Shown one piece after another: positions 17,604 through 28,500 of a stretch of 64,000 bases of DNA. The stretch is taken from positions 32,240-96,239 of the forward strand of contig NZ_JAVAMB010000018.1 of assembly GCF_030730925.1 (NCBI RefSeq), read 5' to 3'. The position numbers and the translations under genes were made by a program. Each line of letters begins with the position of its first letter. Positions within the stretch are counted from its first letter, which is position 1. The notes under the pieces are model-generated. The model was not told where the DNA came from, made no database searches, and worked only from the letters and a program-made list of their open reading frames with translations. The stretch comes from Flavobacterium sp. DG2-3. Lineage in GTDB: Bacteria > Bacteroidota > Bacteroidia > Flavobacteriales > Flavobacteriaceae.

Positions 17604-18332
17604 ATGTCACTATTTACGCCTCTTCTGTGGATTTTATTAATTGCTCCGCTAATTGTTGCAGCTTATTTCAAATCAGAAAAAACAAATCTGAAATATTTAG
17701 GATTTTTCATTTTATACTTTTTGGGCGATGTGTTTTTGCAGGCCTCAGGAAAACAATTGATTGATCTTGATTTAAAGTTCAATTGGGTTGGAAAAGTCTT
17801 GAGTTTACTTTTGGGACTAATAATCATTTTTTCCGTTTCTAAAGAAGAAAGAATCAAAATCGGATTTACTTCTCAAACCAATTCCAAAAGCAATGTAAAA
17901 TTCGGATTATTGGTTTTCTTCGGATTTACTTTTTTCGATATTATTTTCAAACTGATTTTATTTCCAAAAGGAGCACCATTTCATTTAGAAACCTTTCTTT
18001 TTCAAGCTACAATGCCGGGATTAACAGAAGAAATCCTTTTTAGAGGAATCTCTTTATGGCTTTTAGATAAGGCTTTTGCGCCAAAATGGAGCTACCGTGG
18101 CATACGATTTGGCTGGGCGTTTGTAATTGTAACGGTTTTATTTGGCGTTTCTCACGGTGCTGTTTTAGATCCAGATCTGCATTTAAAATTTGATATCATG
18201 ACGATGGTTTATCTGACTTTAATCTCCTCATTTAGCGTCGGAGTTTTAAGAATGTTTTCTGGAAATCTTATTTATTCTATTCTGGGGCATAACACCATTA
18301 ATTTGATCAATGCTGTTATCAGAATTCTATAA
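17604..18332 (+). CDS. CPBP family intramembrane metalloprotease
   Basis: This 242-residue polytopic membrane protein has the CPBP (CAAX protease/bacteriocin-processing) motifs: Glu142-Glu143 with Arg147 in GLTEEILFRGISLWLL, and His184 in FGVSHGAV. A further conserved polar segment is LIYSILGHNTINLINAV near the end. These residues build the active site of Rce1-like intramembrane glutamate proteases. About seven hydrophobic helices are visible. It ends 49 bases before the histidine kinase gene. A shared role, for example cleavage linked to signalling, is conceivable but unproven. Confidence 0.85.
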   Translation: MSLFTPLLWILLIAPLIVAAYFKSEKTNLKYLGFFILYFLGDVFLQASGKQLIDLDLKFNWVGKVLSLLLGLIIIFSVSKEERIKIGFTSQTNSKSNVKFGLLVFFGFTFFDIIFKLILFPKGAPFHLETFLFQATMPGLTEEILFRGISLWLLDKAFAPKWSYRGIRFGWAFVIVTVLFGVSHGAVLDPDLHLKFDIMTMVYLTLISSFSVGVLRMFSGNLIYSILGHNTINLINAVIRIL

Positions 18333-18350
18333 AACTTGCCAAATTAAAGT

Positions 18351-18358
18351 TATATTTG
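18351..18358 (+). promoter_or_regulatory. Probable -7 element of the two-component operon
   Basis: TATATTTG matches TAnnTTTG 23 bases before the kinase ATG. There is no good -33 TTTG. Confidence 0.4.
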
Positions 18359-18381
18359 AAACTGCTTTATCACTCAACTAA

Positions 18382-19542
18382 ATGCCAAATACTGCAACGA
18401 CTTCAGGATATTTTTTAGATAAAATCGCTTCGCTGAATTTTGATCACTTTTTTACCAGAAGAAATCGAATTTTACTGCACGTTTTTATGTGGTCAGTGTT
18501 TTCAATACTGCTTTTTTTGAGTTATGTAATAGGTTATAAACTCCTATATTTTGATGGCGTTTTACTAACGATAAGAATGGCATTGGTCAACATGATCGTA
18601 TTTTATATGCTGTTTTATCTTTTGTTGCCAAAGATATTTGCAGGAAGTAAGAGCAGAATCATAATCCTATTACTGCTTGTTTTTCCAATTTCGATTTTCG
18701 TTTGGATGGCTGCAACGTACTTTATTTCATTGGTTTATTACGCTTTAGGTCTCGAAATTACTTTCGGAGAATTAAAAGGCGTTATTAAAATGAGTGCGCA
18801 ACAGACGTTTCTAGAAGCAGTTTCTCCCAAAAGAATGCTTTCGCAGACGATTATCATAATTTCGCTTCTTTCGCCTTTCTGCTTTGCTAAAATTTTAGTT
18901 AAAATCACAAAGCTTTATAATAAGAAATTTCAAATCGAAAGAGAAAAAGCGGCTTTAGAAATTCAGAACATTCAAATTGAGAAGGACTTTTTGAAAGCGC
19001 AGTTAAATCCGCATTTTTTGTTTAATACATTGAATAATCTGTACGGACTGACGGTTCGAAAAGACAATCTAGCTCCAGAAGTAATCTTGAATCTTTCGGA
19101 TATCATGAGTTATACGCTCTACGAATCGAATACTGAAATTGTACGTTTGGAGAAAGAATTGGATTTCATTAAAAATTATATCGCTTTAGAAAAAATGCGT
19201 TATGATGATGAGACAGATATTCAAGTTATTATGGAAGGGCAAACCGCAGGACTTTTTATTGCGCCGCTTTTGACTTTTACTTTTATAGAAAATGCTTTTA
19301 AATATGGTTTAAAAAGCAAAAACGCCTTTATAAAACTAGATATCAAAATTGAAAACAATACATTTTGGTTTAGTTTGGAAAACGATTCGGAAGACAAGAC
19401 AAATGATTCGAATTTTGGTGGAATAGGAGTAGAGAACGCCCGAAAACGCCTAGAATTGTTATATCCGAATCAATATGAATTAGAAATTAAAAGACTTGAA
19501 AATTCGTTTAAAGTCGATTTAAAAATAGTTTTACGAAAATAA
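18382..19542 (+). CDS. Sensor histidine kinase, LytS/YehU type
   Basis: The protein has 386 residues. Four hydrophobic helices occupy about 25-175, with a short linker helix after them. The His_kinase domain (PF06580-like) has the phosphoacceptor His211 in QLNPHFLFNTLNNLYGL. It is followed by a GHKL ATPase with LLTFTFIENAFKYGL as the N-box and FGGIGVENARKRLELLYP as the G-box. No extracytoplasmic sensor domain is visible, so the signal is probably sensed in the membrane. The stop codon overlaps the regulator's ATG (TAATG), typical of translational coupling. Confidence 0.92.
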   Translation: MPNTATTSGYFLDKIASLNFDHFFTRRNRILLHVFMWSVFSILLFLSYVIGYKLLYFDGVLLTIRMALVNMIVFYMLFYLLLPKIFAGSKSRIIILLLLVFPISIFVWMAATYFISLVYYALGLEITFGELKGVIKMSAQQTFLEAVSPKRMLSQTIIIISLLSPFCFAKILVKITKLYNKKFQIEREKAALEIQNIQIEKDFLKAQLNPHFLFNTLNNLYGLTVRKDNLAPEVILNLSDIMSYTLYESNTEIVRLEKELDFIKNYIALEKMRYDDETDIQVIMEGQTAGLFIAPLLTFTFIENAFKYGLKSKNAFIKLDIKIENNTFWFSLENDSEDKTNDSNFGGIGVENARKRLELLYPNQYELEIKRLENSFKVDLKIVLRK

Positions 19543-20249
19543 TGGAAAAGTTGAAATGCATTGTCGTTGACGATGAACCAATTGCAAGAGATATTATCGA
19601 ATCTTTTATTGCTGAAATTCCGTTTTTGGAATTGAAAGCCTCGTTTGGAGAAGCCTCAAAAGCTTTGTTATTCTTGCAGGAAAATGAAATTGATATTATT
19701 TTCAGCGACATCGAAATGCCTAAGTTTAATGGTTTAGAACTGGCGCAATCGCTTACCAATGCTCCCGTTATTATATTTATAACCGCTCACCGTAATTTTG
19801 CTTTGGAAGGTTTTGAAACCGGAGCTGCAGATTATCTTTTAAAACCGGTTCGTTTTGATCGTTTTCTGAAGGCGGTCAATCGCGCCAAAGAATATCTTTC
19901 GTTAAAGAAAACAACTTCTGTCCATCAAATCAATTCGGATCGTATTTTTATAAAATCGGAAGGAAAATTAATTAAGATTCTCCTAAACGAAGTTCTGTAT
20001 GTAGAAGCGCAGGGCGATTATCTGAAATTTGTCATTAATGGCGCTTCGTACACAACTCTCGGAACTTTAAAGTCTATGGAAGAAGTATTGAAACTCCCAA
20101 TGTTCTTTCGCGTTCAGCGTTCTTTTATTCTAAATCTTGAATCGGTCAGAAGCTTAAACGGAAATATGGTCGAATTGACTGACGGAAAAACTATTTCGGC
20201 AGCTCTTAATAAAAAAGACGAATTGTATCAGCTGTTAGGAATAAAATGA
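19542..20249 (+). CDS. LytTR family response regulator
   Basis: The product is 235 residues. An N-terminal receiver domain contains the acidic pair Asp10-Asp11, the phosphoacceptor Asp56 in IIFSDIEMPKFNGLELA, and the conserved Lys in AADYLLKPVRFD. The C-terminal LytTR DNA-binding domain (about 130-233) includes RIFIKSEGKLIKILLNEVLY, FFRVQRSFILNLESV and the closing KKDELYQLLG. It pairs with the overlapping LytS-type kinase. Targets are unknown. The following outer-membrane protein gene starts 107 bases later after a perfect palindrome and could be a target. Confidence 0.92.
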   Translation: MEKLKCIVVDDEPIARDIIESFIAEIPFLELKASFGEASKALLFLQENEIDIIFSDIEMPKFNGLELAQSLTNAPVIIFITAHRNFALEGFETGAADYLLKPVRFDRFLKAVNRAKEYLSLKKTTSVHQINSDRIFIKSEGKLIKILLNEVLYVEAQGDYLKFVINGASYTTLGTLKSMEEVLKLPMFFRVQRSFILNLESVRSLNGNMVELTDGKTISAALNKKDELYQLLGIK

Positions 20250-20264
20250 TCCAATTCAGTAAAA

Positions 20265-20296
20265 ATGATGTTTCAAATTATAATTTGAAACATCAT
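20265..20296. promoter_or_regulatory. Perfect 32-base palindrome between the LytTR regulator and the barrel protein
   Basis: ATGATGTTTCAAATTA is followed immediately by its exact reverse complement. No T tract follows, so it is not a classical terminator. It could be a weak transcript-end hairpin or a binding site. A -7-like TAAATTTG lies at 20324-20331. Confidence 0.5.
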
Positions 20297-20323
20297 TGGC
20301 AACTTCGGGATTTTCTTATTTGG

Positions 20324-20331
20324 TAAATTTG
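20324..20331 (+). promoter_or_regulatory. Probable -7 element of the outer-membrane barrel gene
   Basis: TAAATTTG matches TAnnTTTG 25 bases before the ATG. A -33 TTTG is not evident at the right spacing. Confidence 0.4.
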
Positions 20332-20356
20332 AGATTGTTATTTCAAGTCCTACATT

Positions 20357-21163
20357 ATGAGAAATTATTGTTTATGCCTTGTTTTCTTTTTTAGCTTTCA
20401 TTTTGCAAATGCACAGTCTGATGATAATCAAGAATTGACTGTAGAAGAAATGAATAAAAAACGTCAAAATCCTGTTGAAGGACTTAGGAGTTTTTTCCTT
20501 CAAAGTGTTTTAATTCCAGACACAGGCGAGGGCGGAACGGCGCAATCGTATAGTATTCAGCCTGTTTGGCCATTTAAAGTTTCTGAACATGTCAAGTTAA
20601 TGACATACACTATTATTCCGCTTCAATACATCCCAAAATTAGAACCCGCAGGCGAATCTGCATTTGGTTTAGGAAATATTCTTTTTAACGGATTTTTCAC
20701 TCCTGTAGAAAAGAAAGGCAAATTTGTTTATGGTGCAGGGCCAGCAATTCAAATTCCGACTCGGACAGATGCCAATTTGGGTTCGAATACCGTAAGTTTA
20801 GGGCCATCATTATTACTATATTATGCTGGAGATAAAATTTCTGGCGGTGCTGTTGTGCAGAATTATTGGTCATTGGGAGGAACGGGCGCCAACAAAGTAG
20901 ATCTTTTTAGTGTGCAATATATGGGATATTATAATTTCTCAAAAGGCTGGTTTGCATCTGCCAATAGCACAATCGAAGCCGATTGGCTAGCGCCTTCAGA
21001 TCAGCGATGGCTGGTGCCGGTAGGAGGTGGAGCCGGAAAAACGTTTAAGCTGGGGCAAAGCAAAAAGTTTTACTGCGGCACGGCACAGCTTTTTTACAAC
21101 GCTATAAAACCAGACTATGTGGGGCGTTGGGAAATTATCTTTCAGCTTCAAGTTATTTTATGA
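20357..21163 (+). CDS. Outer-membrane beta-barrel protein ('neuromedin U'-type annotation)
   Basis: The protein has 268 residues with a signal peptide ending near FHFANAQSD. The mature part has the alternating pattern of a small beta-barrel (for example YSIQPVWPFKVSEHVKLMTY and FVYGAGPAIQIPTRTDANLG) and ends in the aromatic-hydrophobic WEIIFQLQVIL. Homologs are commonly labelled 'neuromedin U' or 'transporter' without functional proof. It lies just downstream of a LytS/LytTR pair, so regulation by it is plausible. The molecular role is unknown. Confidence 0.75.
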   Translation: MRNYCLCLVFFFSFHFANAQSDDNQELTVEEMNKKRQNPVEGLRSFFLQSVLIPDTGEGGTAQSYSIQPVWPFKVSEHVKLMTYTIIPLQYIPKLEPAGESAFGLGNILFNGFFTPVEKKGKFVYGAGPAIQIPTRTDANLGSNTVSLGPSLLLYYAGDKISGGAVVQNYWSLGGTGANKVDLFSVQYMGYYNFSKGWFASANSTIEADWLAPSDQRWLVPVGGGAGKTFKLGQSKKFYCGTAQLFYNAIKPDYVGRWEIIFQLQVIL

Positions 21164-21188
21164 TTTGAATTAACTAATTATCATTACA

Positions 21189-24100
21189 TCAGCGATTCGC
21201 ATTGATATAATCCGTTGGCGACATATTAAAATGTTTTTGGAAGTTTCGGCCAAAACTCGTTTGCGATTTATAGCCTACCATTTCTGCGATTTCATACATT
21301 TTAAAGTTCTCGTTTAACAGCAATTCTGCAGCACGTTTAAGGCGTACGATATTGATTAATTCGTTTGGACTTAAATTCGTAATGTCTTTAATTTTTCGAT
21401 ATAAAGTCGAACGGCTCATATTCATGATTTCGGCAAGCGATTCTACACTTAAATCCTGATCGGTAATGTTTTTAAGGATTTCATCGTCGAGTTTTTTCAA
21501 GAATTTTTCATCTGTTTTATTGTGCGCAATGCTTTTAATGTGCGAAAGCGGAGAACTGGCATAGTAATTCATAATCTGTCTTCGGTTTTCAATCAGATTA
21601 TTGGCTTGCACTTTCAGATAATCCATTGAAAAAGGTTTTGCAACATAAGCATCGGCGCCGACTTCAAGTCCGTCGATTTGTGATTTTAGAGAGTTTTTAG
21701 CGGTCAATAAAATTACAGGAATATGGCTCGTTTCCAGATTGGTTTTGATTTTTTTGCACATCTCAATTCCGTCCATAATTGGCATTGTAACATCTGAAAT
21801 TACAAGCTGAATGTTTTCGTTATGAATGATTTTCAAAGCTTCTTCGCCATTTTCTGCTTTTAAAATAGCATACGTTCCCGCCAATTCTGTTGTAATAAAC
21901 TGCAAAAGATCTTCATTGTCTTCAACTACTAAAATCTGTGCTTTTTCGTTTTTTATTTCAACCGGCTCTTTTGGCTTTTCGTTTTCCGTCTGTTCTTTTT
22001 CAGCATCGGCGTAAAGCATAAATTCTTCTTCTTGATGCAAAGGCAAGATTAGTTCGAAAATATTATAATTTGGATCTTCGACTAAATCCAAACTTCCGTT
22101 ATGCAATTGTGCGAGAGAATGCGCCAGCGAAAGTCCGATTCCTGTGCCTGAAGCCGTACTGCTGTTGTCAACCCTAAAGAAAGGCTCAAAAATTTTGTCT
22201 TTTAAATGAATTGGGATCACATTTCCGTCATTTTTTACAATCAAAGTCAGTTTCTTTTCGTCTCTAAATAAAGAAATGGATACTTTTTTGTTCGAATATT
22301 TGATTGCGTTATTAATCAAATTACTCAAAATCTTTTTGAAAGCTTCTTTGTCGACAAAAGCGTGAATGTCTTTTTCTCCTAATTCCAAATCAAATTCCAG
22401 TTTACGTTCTTCAATTAACTGGCTGAATCTCAAATGGAAATTTCGAACCATCGAAGAAATATTCGCTTCGACGAAAGTCAATTTCAAACCGCCAATTTCC
22501 GATTTTCTAAAATCCAGCAATTCATTCACCAATTTCAATAACCGAGAAGTATTTTTCTTCATAATCGAAAGATGCTGTGGTACTTCTTCCGATTCGTATT
22601 TCATTCCCAAAAGCTTTTCCAGCGGCCCTTTAATCAAAGTCAGAGGCGTTCTAATTTCGTGCGCTACATTTGTAAAGAAGTCAATTTTAGCCTGATAGAT
22701 TTCTTTTTCTTTTTCGTCATTCAAATGCTTGATTTTGCGGTTATTCTTGATCTGAGTTAGATTTTGAGAATAACGAATAACATAATAAAAACCAGCGCAA
22801 ATCAATATAAAATAGAGTAGATAAGCATAAGTGCTAGCGTACCAAGGCGGAAGAATTCTAATTTTCAGTTTTACTTCTTTGCTCCAAACCCCAAAGCTAT
22901 TTAGCGATTTTACTTTAAAAACATAATCGCCTGGCGCCAGTTCGGTAAAGAAAACTTTGTTGTTTCTTCCTAAATAAACCCAATCGCTATTTACGTTTTC
23001 TAGCTGAAACCAATATTCCGTCAATTCTGGTGCAGTATAATTTAAAGACGCAAATTCGAGATTAAAAGACGACTGGCTGTTGTTCAATTCCAATTCGTCC
23101 AAAAAAGAAATAGACTGCGCAATAGGCGATTCTGGGCTATTTACCTCAATATCCTTATTATTAATCTGAAGATTGGTGATGTAAATAAAAGGCGTGTATT
23201 TGTTTTTACTGAAATGCTTCGGGTTAAAACTGATCATTCCGTTCAGGTTTCCAAAATACATATCGCCGTTTGCATCTTTAAAAGCCGAATTGTAATTGAA
23301 CTGATCGCTCAATAGTCCGTTTGCAGTGGTAAAAATCTTGATCGATTTATGATCGGGACCAAATTTTACCAAACCTTTAGAAGTCGTCAGCCACAGATTT
23401 TTGGCATCGTCTTCTAAAATAGAATAGAAAACATTGCTTGGCATTCCGTTTTTGGTTGTGAATTTCGTGAAAGTATGGGTTTTTCGGTCAACGAGATTCA
23501 AGCCGTTTTCAGTCGCAATCCATAAATTTCGTGACGAATCTTCAAAAATGGCGTTAATCGTATTATTGCTAATGCCTTTCGGATTTTTATAATCATACGT
23601 AAAAACCTCTTTTTTCTTGGTTTTCGGATTATAAAAAAGCAATCCGTCGCGGTAACTTCCTGCCCAAAGATTTCCGTCGCTGTCTTCCCTCACATTGGTG
23701 TAATGATACGTTTCTGGAAAGAATTTCAGTATTTCAAAATTATCTGCCTGTTCATTATAACGATACAAACCAAAAGTGGTCACTACAATCAGGTCGCCAT
23801 TTTTCATTTCGTAAAAAGAAAAAATAAAATTGCTGTGCAGTCCGCTTCTGCCATCGTTGGCGCTATAATGTTTGAGAACAGCACCCGAATTTCGATCTAA
23901 AACATCCAAGCCATGCTCAAAAGTTCCGACCCAGATTTTGTCTTTTCTCGGCATTAAAGCGTGAATGTTGTAATACGAAACATTATAAGAAGTGAATTTT
24001 TGCGTTTTCGGATTAAAACGATTCAAACCTGCATCTTCTGTTCCGATCCATAAATCGCCGTAATCGTCTTTATGTATTTCTCTGACTGCGCTTCCGCTAA

Positions 24101-25118
24101 TGGAGTTTTGATTGTTCTTTGGGAAATACTTTTTAAACTGTGTATATTGTTTCTGATGGTAATTGACACCGCCAAAATAAGTTCCAATCCAGATTCCGTT
24201 TTCTTTGTCAATGGTAATAGAGTAGGCGGCATTGTCTGAAATCGCATACGGATCGTTATAGTTCTTTTTAAGATTAATAGCCGTTTTAGTTTTCAAATTA
24301 TAAACATAAACCCCAGATTCGCTCGCAATCCAAAGTTCGTCGTTTCCTTTTTTTCTAAACTGGCGCACAAAAACAGGCTCTTTTATTCCAAATTGCAGTT
24401 CAGACGTAGTTTTGTTTTTTCTATTATATAGGAGCACGCCGTGATCTTGCGTTCCGATCACAATATTTTCCTGATCTACAGCATAAATAACTGTAATTCT
24501 AAAATTGATTTTATCTGAAGGCGGATTTAGCGGAATATTTTCAAAAGAAAAGTTTTCTTCAGAATAATGATAGATTTTATTGAGAGAAGAAGCCCAGATT
24601 TCTCCTTTATAATCTTTGGTAATCGAGGTGGTAACAAAATATTTGTTGGGGTTAAAAGTGGTCGTTTCTTTCTTTTTGGGTGCATACTTATACAAAATGT
24701 TGCCCGAAACAAACCAAATGTTGTCTTTTTGGTCGTGATTGATGTCGTTGATACGATCGTTTATAGCTTCATTCAAAATCGTAAAACGATCCAATTTTTT
24801 ATCATAATGATACAAACCTTTATCGGTTCCGACCCAAATAGTGCCATTATGTTCGTGTAGCGATTGTATATAATTGCTCCCTAAACTATGAACGGGATCT
24901 CCATTATTTCTATATGTTTTAAATCGATAGCCATCAAAACGGTTCAGTCCATCTTTGGTTCCAAACCACATAAAACCGTCATTATCTTGTATGGAGGTCA
25001 AAACGGTATTGTTTGAAAGTCCTTCTTCAACCTGATAATGTTTGAAATAATAGTCTTGCGCATTCGAAAAATGTATCGAAAAAATGCTGGCACATAAAAA
25101 AAGAAAGAATTTACGCAT
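21189..25118 (-). CDS. Hybrid two-component system regulator (HTCS) of the polysaccharide-utilization locus
   Basis: This 1309-residue one-protein signalling system has, in order, a signal peptide (1-20), a periplasmic region of two-component-regulator propeller repeats (about 25-680; units such as GLYRYNEQADNFEIL and ENGLNLVDRKTHTFTKF), a Y_Y_Y domain (about 690-755) and a transmembrane helix (about 760-780). Cytoplasmic parts follow: HisKA with His820 in NVAHEIRTPLTLIKGP, a GHKL ATPase, a receiver with Asp1109 in LVISDVTMPIMDG, and an AraC-type HTH (about 1211-1309). HTCS proteins bind an oligosaccharide in the periplasm and switch on the neighbouring PUL. It is divergent to SusC, the expected arrangement, so it should control 25501-39414. 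Confidence 0.95.
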   Translation of the reverse strand: MRKFFLFLCASIFSIHFSNAQDYYFKHYQVEEGLSNNTVLTSIQDNDGFMWFGTKDGLNRFDGYRFKTYRNNGDPVHSLGSNYIQSLHEHNGTIWVGTDKGLYHYDKKLDRFTILNEAINDRINDINHDQKDNIWFVSGNILYKYAPKKKETTTFNPNKYFVTTSITKDYKGEIWASSLNKIYHYSEENFSFENIPLNPPSDKINFRITVIYAVDQENIVIGTQDHGVLLYNRKNKTTSELQFGIKEPVFVRQFRKKGNDELWIASESGVYVYNLKTKTAINLKKNYNDPYAISDNAAYSITIDKENGIWIGTYFGGVNYHQKQYTQFKKYFPKNNQNSISGSAVREIHKDDYGDLWIGTEDAGLNRFNPKTQKFTSYNVSYYNIHALMPRKDKIWVGTFEHGLDVLDRNSGAVLKHYSANDGRSGLHSNFIFSFYEMKNGDLIVVTTFGLYRYNEQADNFEILKFFPETYHYTNVREDSDGNLWAGSYRDGLLFYNPKTKKKEVFTYDYKNPKGISNNTINAIFEDSSRNLWIATENGLNLVDRKTHTFTKFTTKNGMPSNVFYSILEDDAKNLWLTTSKGLVKFGPDHKSIKIFTTANGLLSDQFNYNSAFKDANGDMYFGNLNGMISFNPKHFSKNKYTPFIYITNLQINNKDIEVNSPESPIAQSISFLDELELNNSQSSFNLEFASLNYTAPELTEYWFQLENVNSDWVYLGRNNKVFFTELAPGDYVFKVKSLNSFGVWSKEVKLKIRILPPWYASTYAYLLYFILICAGFYYVIRYSQNLTQIKNNRKIKHLNDEKEKEIYQAKIDFFTNVAHEIRTPLTLIKGPLEKLLGMKYESEEVPQHLSIMKKNTSRLLKLVNELLDFRKSEIGGLKLTFVEANISSMVRNFHLRFSQLIEERKLEFDLELGEKDIHAFVDKEAFKKILSNLINNAIKYSNKKVSISLFRDEKKLTLIVKNDGNVIPIHLKDKIFEPFFRVDNSSTASGTGIGLSLAHSLAQLHNGSLDLVEDPNYNIFELILPLHQEEEFMLYADAEKEQTENEKPKEPVEIKNEKAQILVVEDNEDLLQFITTELAGTYAILKAENGEEALKIIHNENIQLVISDVTMPIMDGIEMCKKIKTNLETSHIPVILLTAKNSLKSQIDGLEVGADAYVAKPFSMDYLKVQANNLIENRRQIMNYYASSPLSHIKSIAHNKTDEKFLKKLDDEILKNITDQDLSVESLAEIMNMSRSTLYRKIKDITNLSPNELINIVRLKRAAELLLNENFKMYEIAEMVGYKSQTSFGRNFQKHFNMSPTDYINANR

Positions 25119-25500
25119 AGTTGTGTTTTTTAGGCTAAAATCTAATTTTCTGCAAATCGTCTCAATATTCTACAAAATGTTGCAGCTGAATGAAATTGGG
25201 CTGTTTTTAATACAATTTGAATCATTTGAGAGAGATATTGACACAAATGAAGCATTTTATTTTGAATAAAAAGCGTCTACTTTGAATTTTCAAATAAGAT
25301 ATATTGATAAAATTTTAAGTATAAAAATATACTATCAATAAAATTAAGTTTGAAAAAATCAACCATTACTAATTTTGAAACAAAATGAACAATTTATTAC
25401 AACTAAAGAATATTAGTTCTTTTTTTGTCCGCGTTCCGGACGATTAAATAATTCAATATTTCATTTAACCAAACCACAAAAAGAAATAAAACTATCTAAA
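25119..25500. promoter_or_regulatory. Divergent HTCS/SusC control region
   Basis: This 382-base AT-rich gap lies between the HTCS regulator and SusC and should contain the PUL promoter and the HTCS operator. A short inverted repeat GTCCGCGTTCCGGAC (25428-25442) stands out for its GC content 60 bases before SusC. No perfect TTTG/TAnnTTTG pair was found, which fits an activator-dependent promoter. Confidence 0.5.
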
Positions 25501-28500
25501 ATGCAAAAATCAATGAAAACAAAGTTCACTCACTTTTTAACGAAGAGATATTACCTCTTGGTTTTCTTTAGTTTATTACTGCAGTCCGCTTTTGCCCAGC
25601 AAATAACTGTTACGGGAAAAGTGACTACCGCAGATGGACAGGCAGTTCCTTTTGCGAATGTTTTAATAAAAGGATCCCAGAATGGTGCTGTTACCGATTT
25701 TGACGGGAGCTATAAAATTACAGCCAGTGGGAGCCAGACCTTAGTTTTTAGTTCGCAAGGCTATAAAACAGTAGAAGTTGCTATTAATAACCGTACAGCT
25801 GTAAATGTTACCATGGCAGAAGACGCCATGAAACTGGAGGAAATAGTTGTTGTAGGTTATGGGTCGCAACAGAAAAAAGACCTTACAGGAGCCGTTGCTT
25901 TAGTTAAACCTGATGAAATTCAGAAGAGACAAGTAACCACAGTAGCAGACGGACTTCAAGGTTTAGTGACGGGTGTTAAAGTTCGCGGAGGCGGACGCCC
26001 AGGACAAGAAGCGAATGTTGAGATTCGTGGTCTTAAGAATCTTCAAAATACAAATCCGTTATACGTAATAGACGGTTTAGTGACTTCTGCAAATAGAGAT
26101 TTTAACCCGAATGATATCGAATCGATTCAGGTTTTAAAAGATGCTTCTGCAGCGGCAATCTATGGTTCTAGAGCGGCAAATGGAGTTATTATCATTACAA
26201 CTAAAAAAGGTAAAAAAGGACCGCTTCAAGTTGAAGTGTCTGCAAAAAGCAGTTTTACCGTTATGCCTCGCTATGACTTAATGGGAACTGAAGAGTTTGC
26301 TAAATACAACAATATGGCATACGATAATGCTGGATTTACGAGACAAAACTTGAATATGGCAGTAGATACAGACTGGCAGGATGCGGTTTTTCAAACAGGA
26401 ATGATTCAGGATTATAATGCGAGTTTTTCTGGAGGAAGTGAGAATTCAAGTTTCTTTATGTCTGGAAACTATTTTGGAAATGAAGGAACAGTTATCGGAA
26501 CTGATTTTGACAGAATTTCATTTCGTGTCAATTCTAGCGGTACAAAAGGAATTTTCAGTATTGGAGAAAACTTAGCGATCAGTAATTCGAAAACAGATGA
26601 AATGTCTGGAAATCCAATTATTGACGTGTACAGAATGACGCCAACAATTCCGCTTTACGATCCAGCTAATCCAGGCGGATATGGCTACGGAAAACAGGGA
26701 GTTGCCGATACTTTTGGTACAAACCCTTTGGCGTTGGCTGATTTTTCTAATGTGAATAATGAAAACTTCAGAATTAGAGGAAATATCTGGTCAGAATTAA
26801 AATTTGTGCCTTGGTTGAAATACCGTTTCAATTTTGGTTATGAAACCAGTTTCGATTCGTACAAATACATGAGAAAAAAAGGAAGTTGGACATTAAACCA
26901 GCCACAAGATCCTTCTCAAACAGACCAAAACAAAGGAAGGTCAGAAACTTTGTTGTTTGAAAACACGCTAACTTTCAAAAAAGAATTTGGAAAACATGAT
27001 ATCACGCTTTTAGTTGGTCAAACGTATCAAAAAGACAATTACGACCAAATTTACGGAACAAAAAGAAACCTTCCGATGAACTCTGGAACGGGTGAATATT
27101 ACGAAGTTTTAAATCAAGGAGATTCGCCAGTTGTTGGAGGTTTCATCAACGAAGCGGCTTTAACGTCATATTTAGGAAGGTTAGAGTACAATTACGACAA
27201 TCGCTATTTGTTTAATGCTGTAATCAGACGTGACGGTTCGTCAAAATTCAGCGATGGCAATAAATGGGGCAATTTCCCTTCTCTTTCTGCGGGATGGAGA
27301 ATCAGCAATGAATCATTCTTTAAATCAGAATTTATTAAAGATTTAAAAATTAGAGCAAGTTATGGAGAATTGGGTTCTGGAAATATTAGAGAATACGAAT
27401 CTAAAAGCTTCATTAATAATTTCGGACAAATTGTTTTAGGAAAAGACCAGACTTTATATCCTTCTGCGGCTCAAGTAAAATTATCAAACTCGCAATTGCG
27501 TTGGGAAAAACTAAAACAAACCAATATCGGATTGGATTTAGGTGTTTTGAATAATGATTTACGTCTTACTGCAGATTACTTTATTGCACGTACGGAAGAT
27601 GTATTATTCGGTTTCCCAATTTTATTGACTACAGGAAATGACGGCGGAAACCCAATTTCGAACGCTGCAACGGTAGAAAATAAAGGTTTTGAATTGGAAT
27701 TGGCTTACAGCAAAAAAATCAATGACTTTTCTTTTAATGCTTCTGTAAACTTTACAAAAGTAAACAACAAACTGGTTTCTTTAGGAAACGGTCAAAACGA
27801 AAACATTATTGGAAACACCATGACTCGCAGCGGAAGTCCGGTTGGAATGTGGTATGTATTGCAAACAGATGGATTATTTCAAAATCAGCAGGAAATTAAC
27901 GACTACAAAAATGCTGAAGGTAAAGTGATTATGCCAAATGCGGTTCCTGGAGATATTCGTTTTAAAGACAATAATGGAGACGGACAAATTACAAACGAAG
28001 ACAAAACAATTGTGGGAAGTCCGTGGCCAGAATTTGAAATGGGTTTAAACGCTGGTGCTGAATATAAAGGTTTTGATTTTTCTATGAACTGGATTGCAGC
28101 CAACGGCGCTACAGTTTATAACGGATTTAGAAGTGTGGTTGATCGTTTTGACGATAACAGTAACTACAGAAAAGGCATTCAGCCTTGGACACCAGAGAAT
28201 CCAAATACCGATTTTCCTAGAGTAACAAAAGGTTCTACTTTAAATTCAAGAGGAGATAGTGACCGTTTCTTAGAAAGCGGCAATTTCATTAGACTAAAAT
28301 ACATTGGTTTTGGATATAACTTGCCAAGCAGTGTTTTAGAAAAATCAGGAATTACAAGAGCAAGATTGACTTTGTCTGCACAAAATGTTATTACGATTAC
28401 TAAATACAAAGGTTTAGATCCTGAGTTTAGCAACACGGGCGATAACAGAATTTTTGAAAGAGGTGTTGACAATGGTTCTTTCCCGAATCTTAAGACGTAT

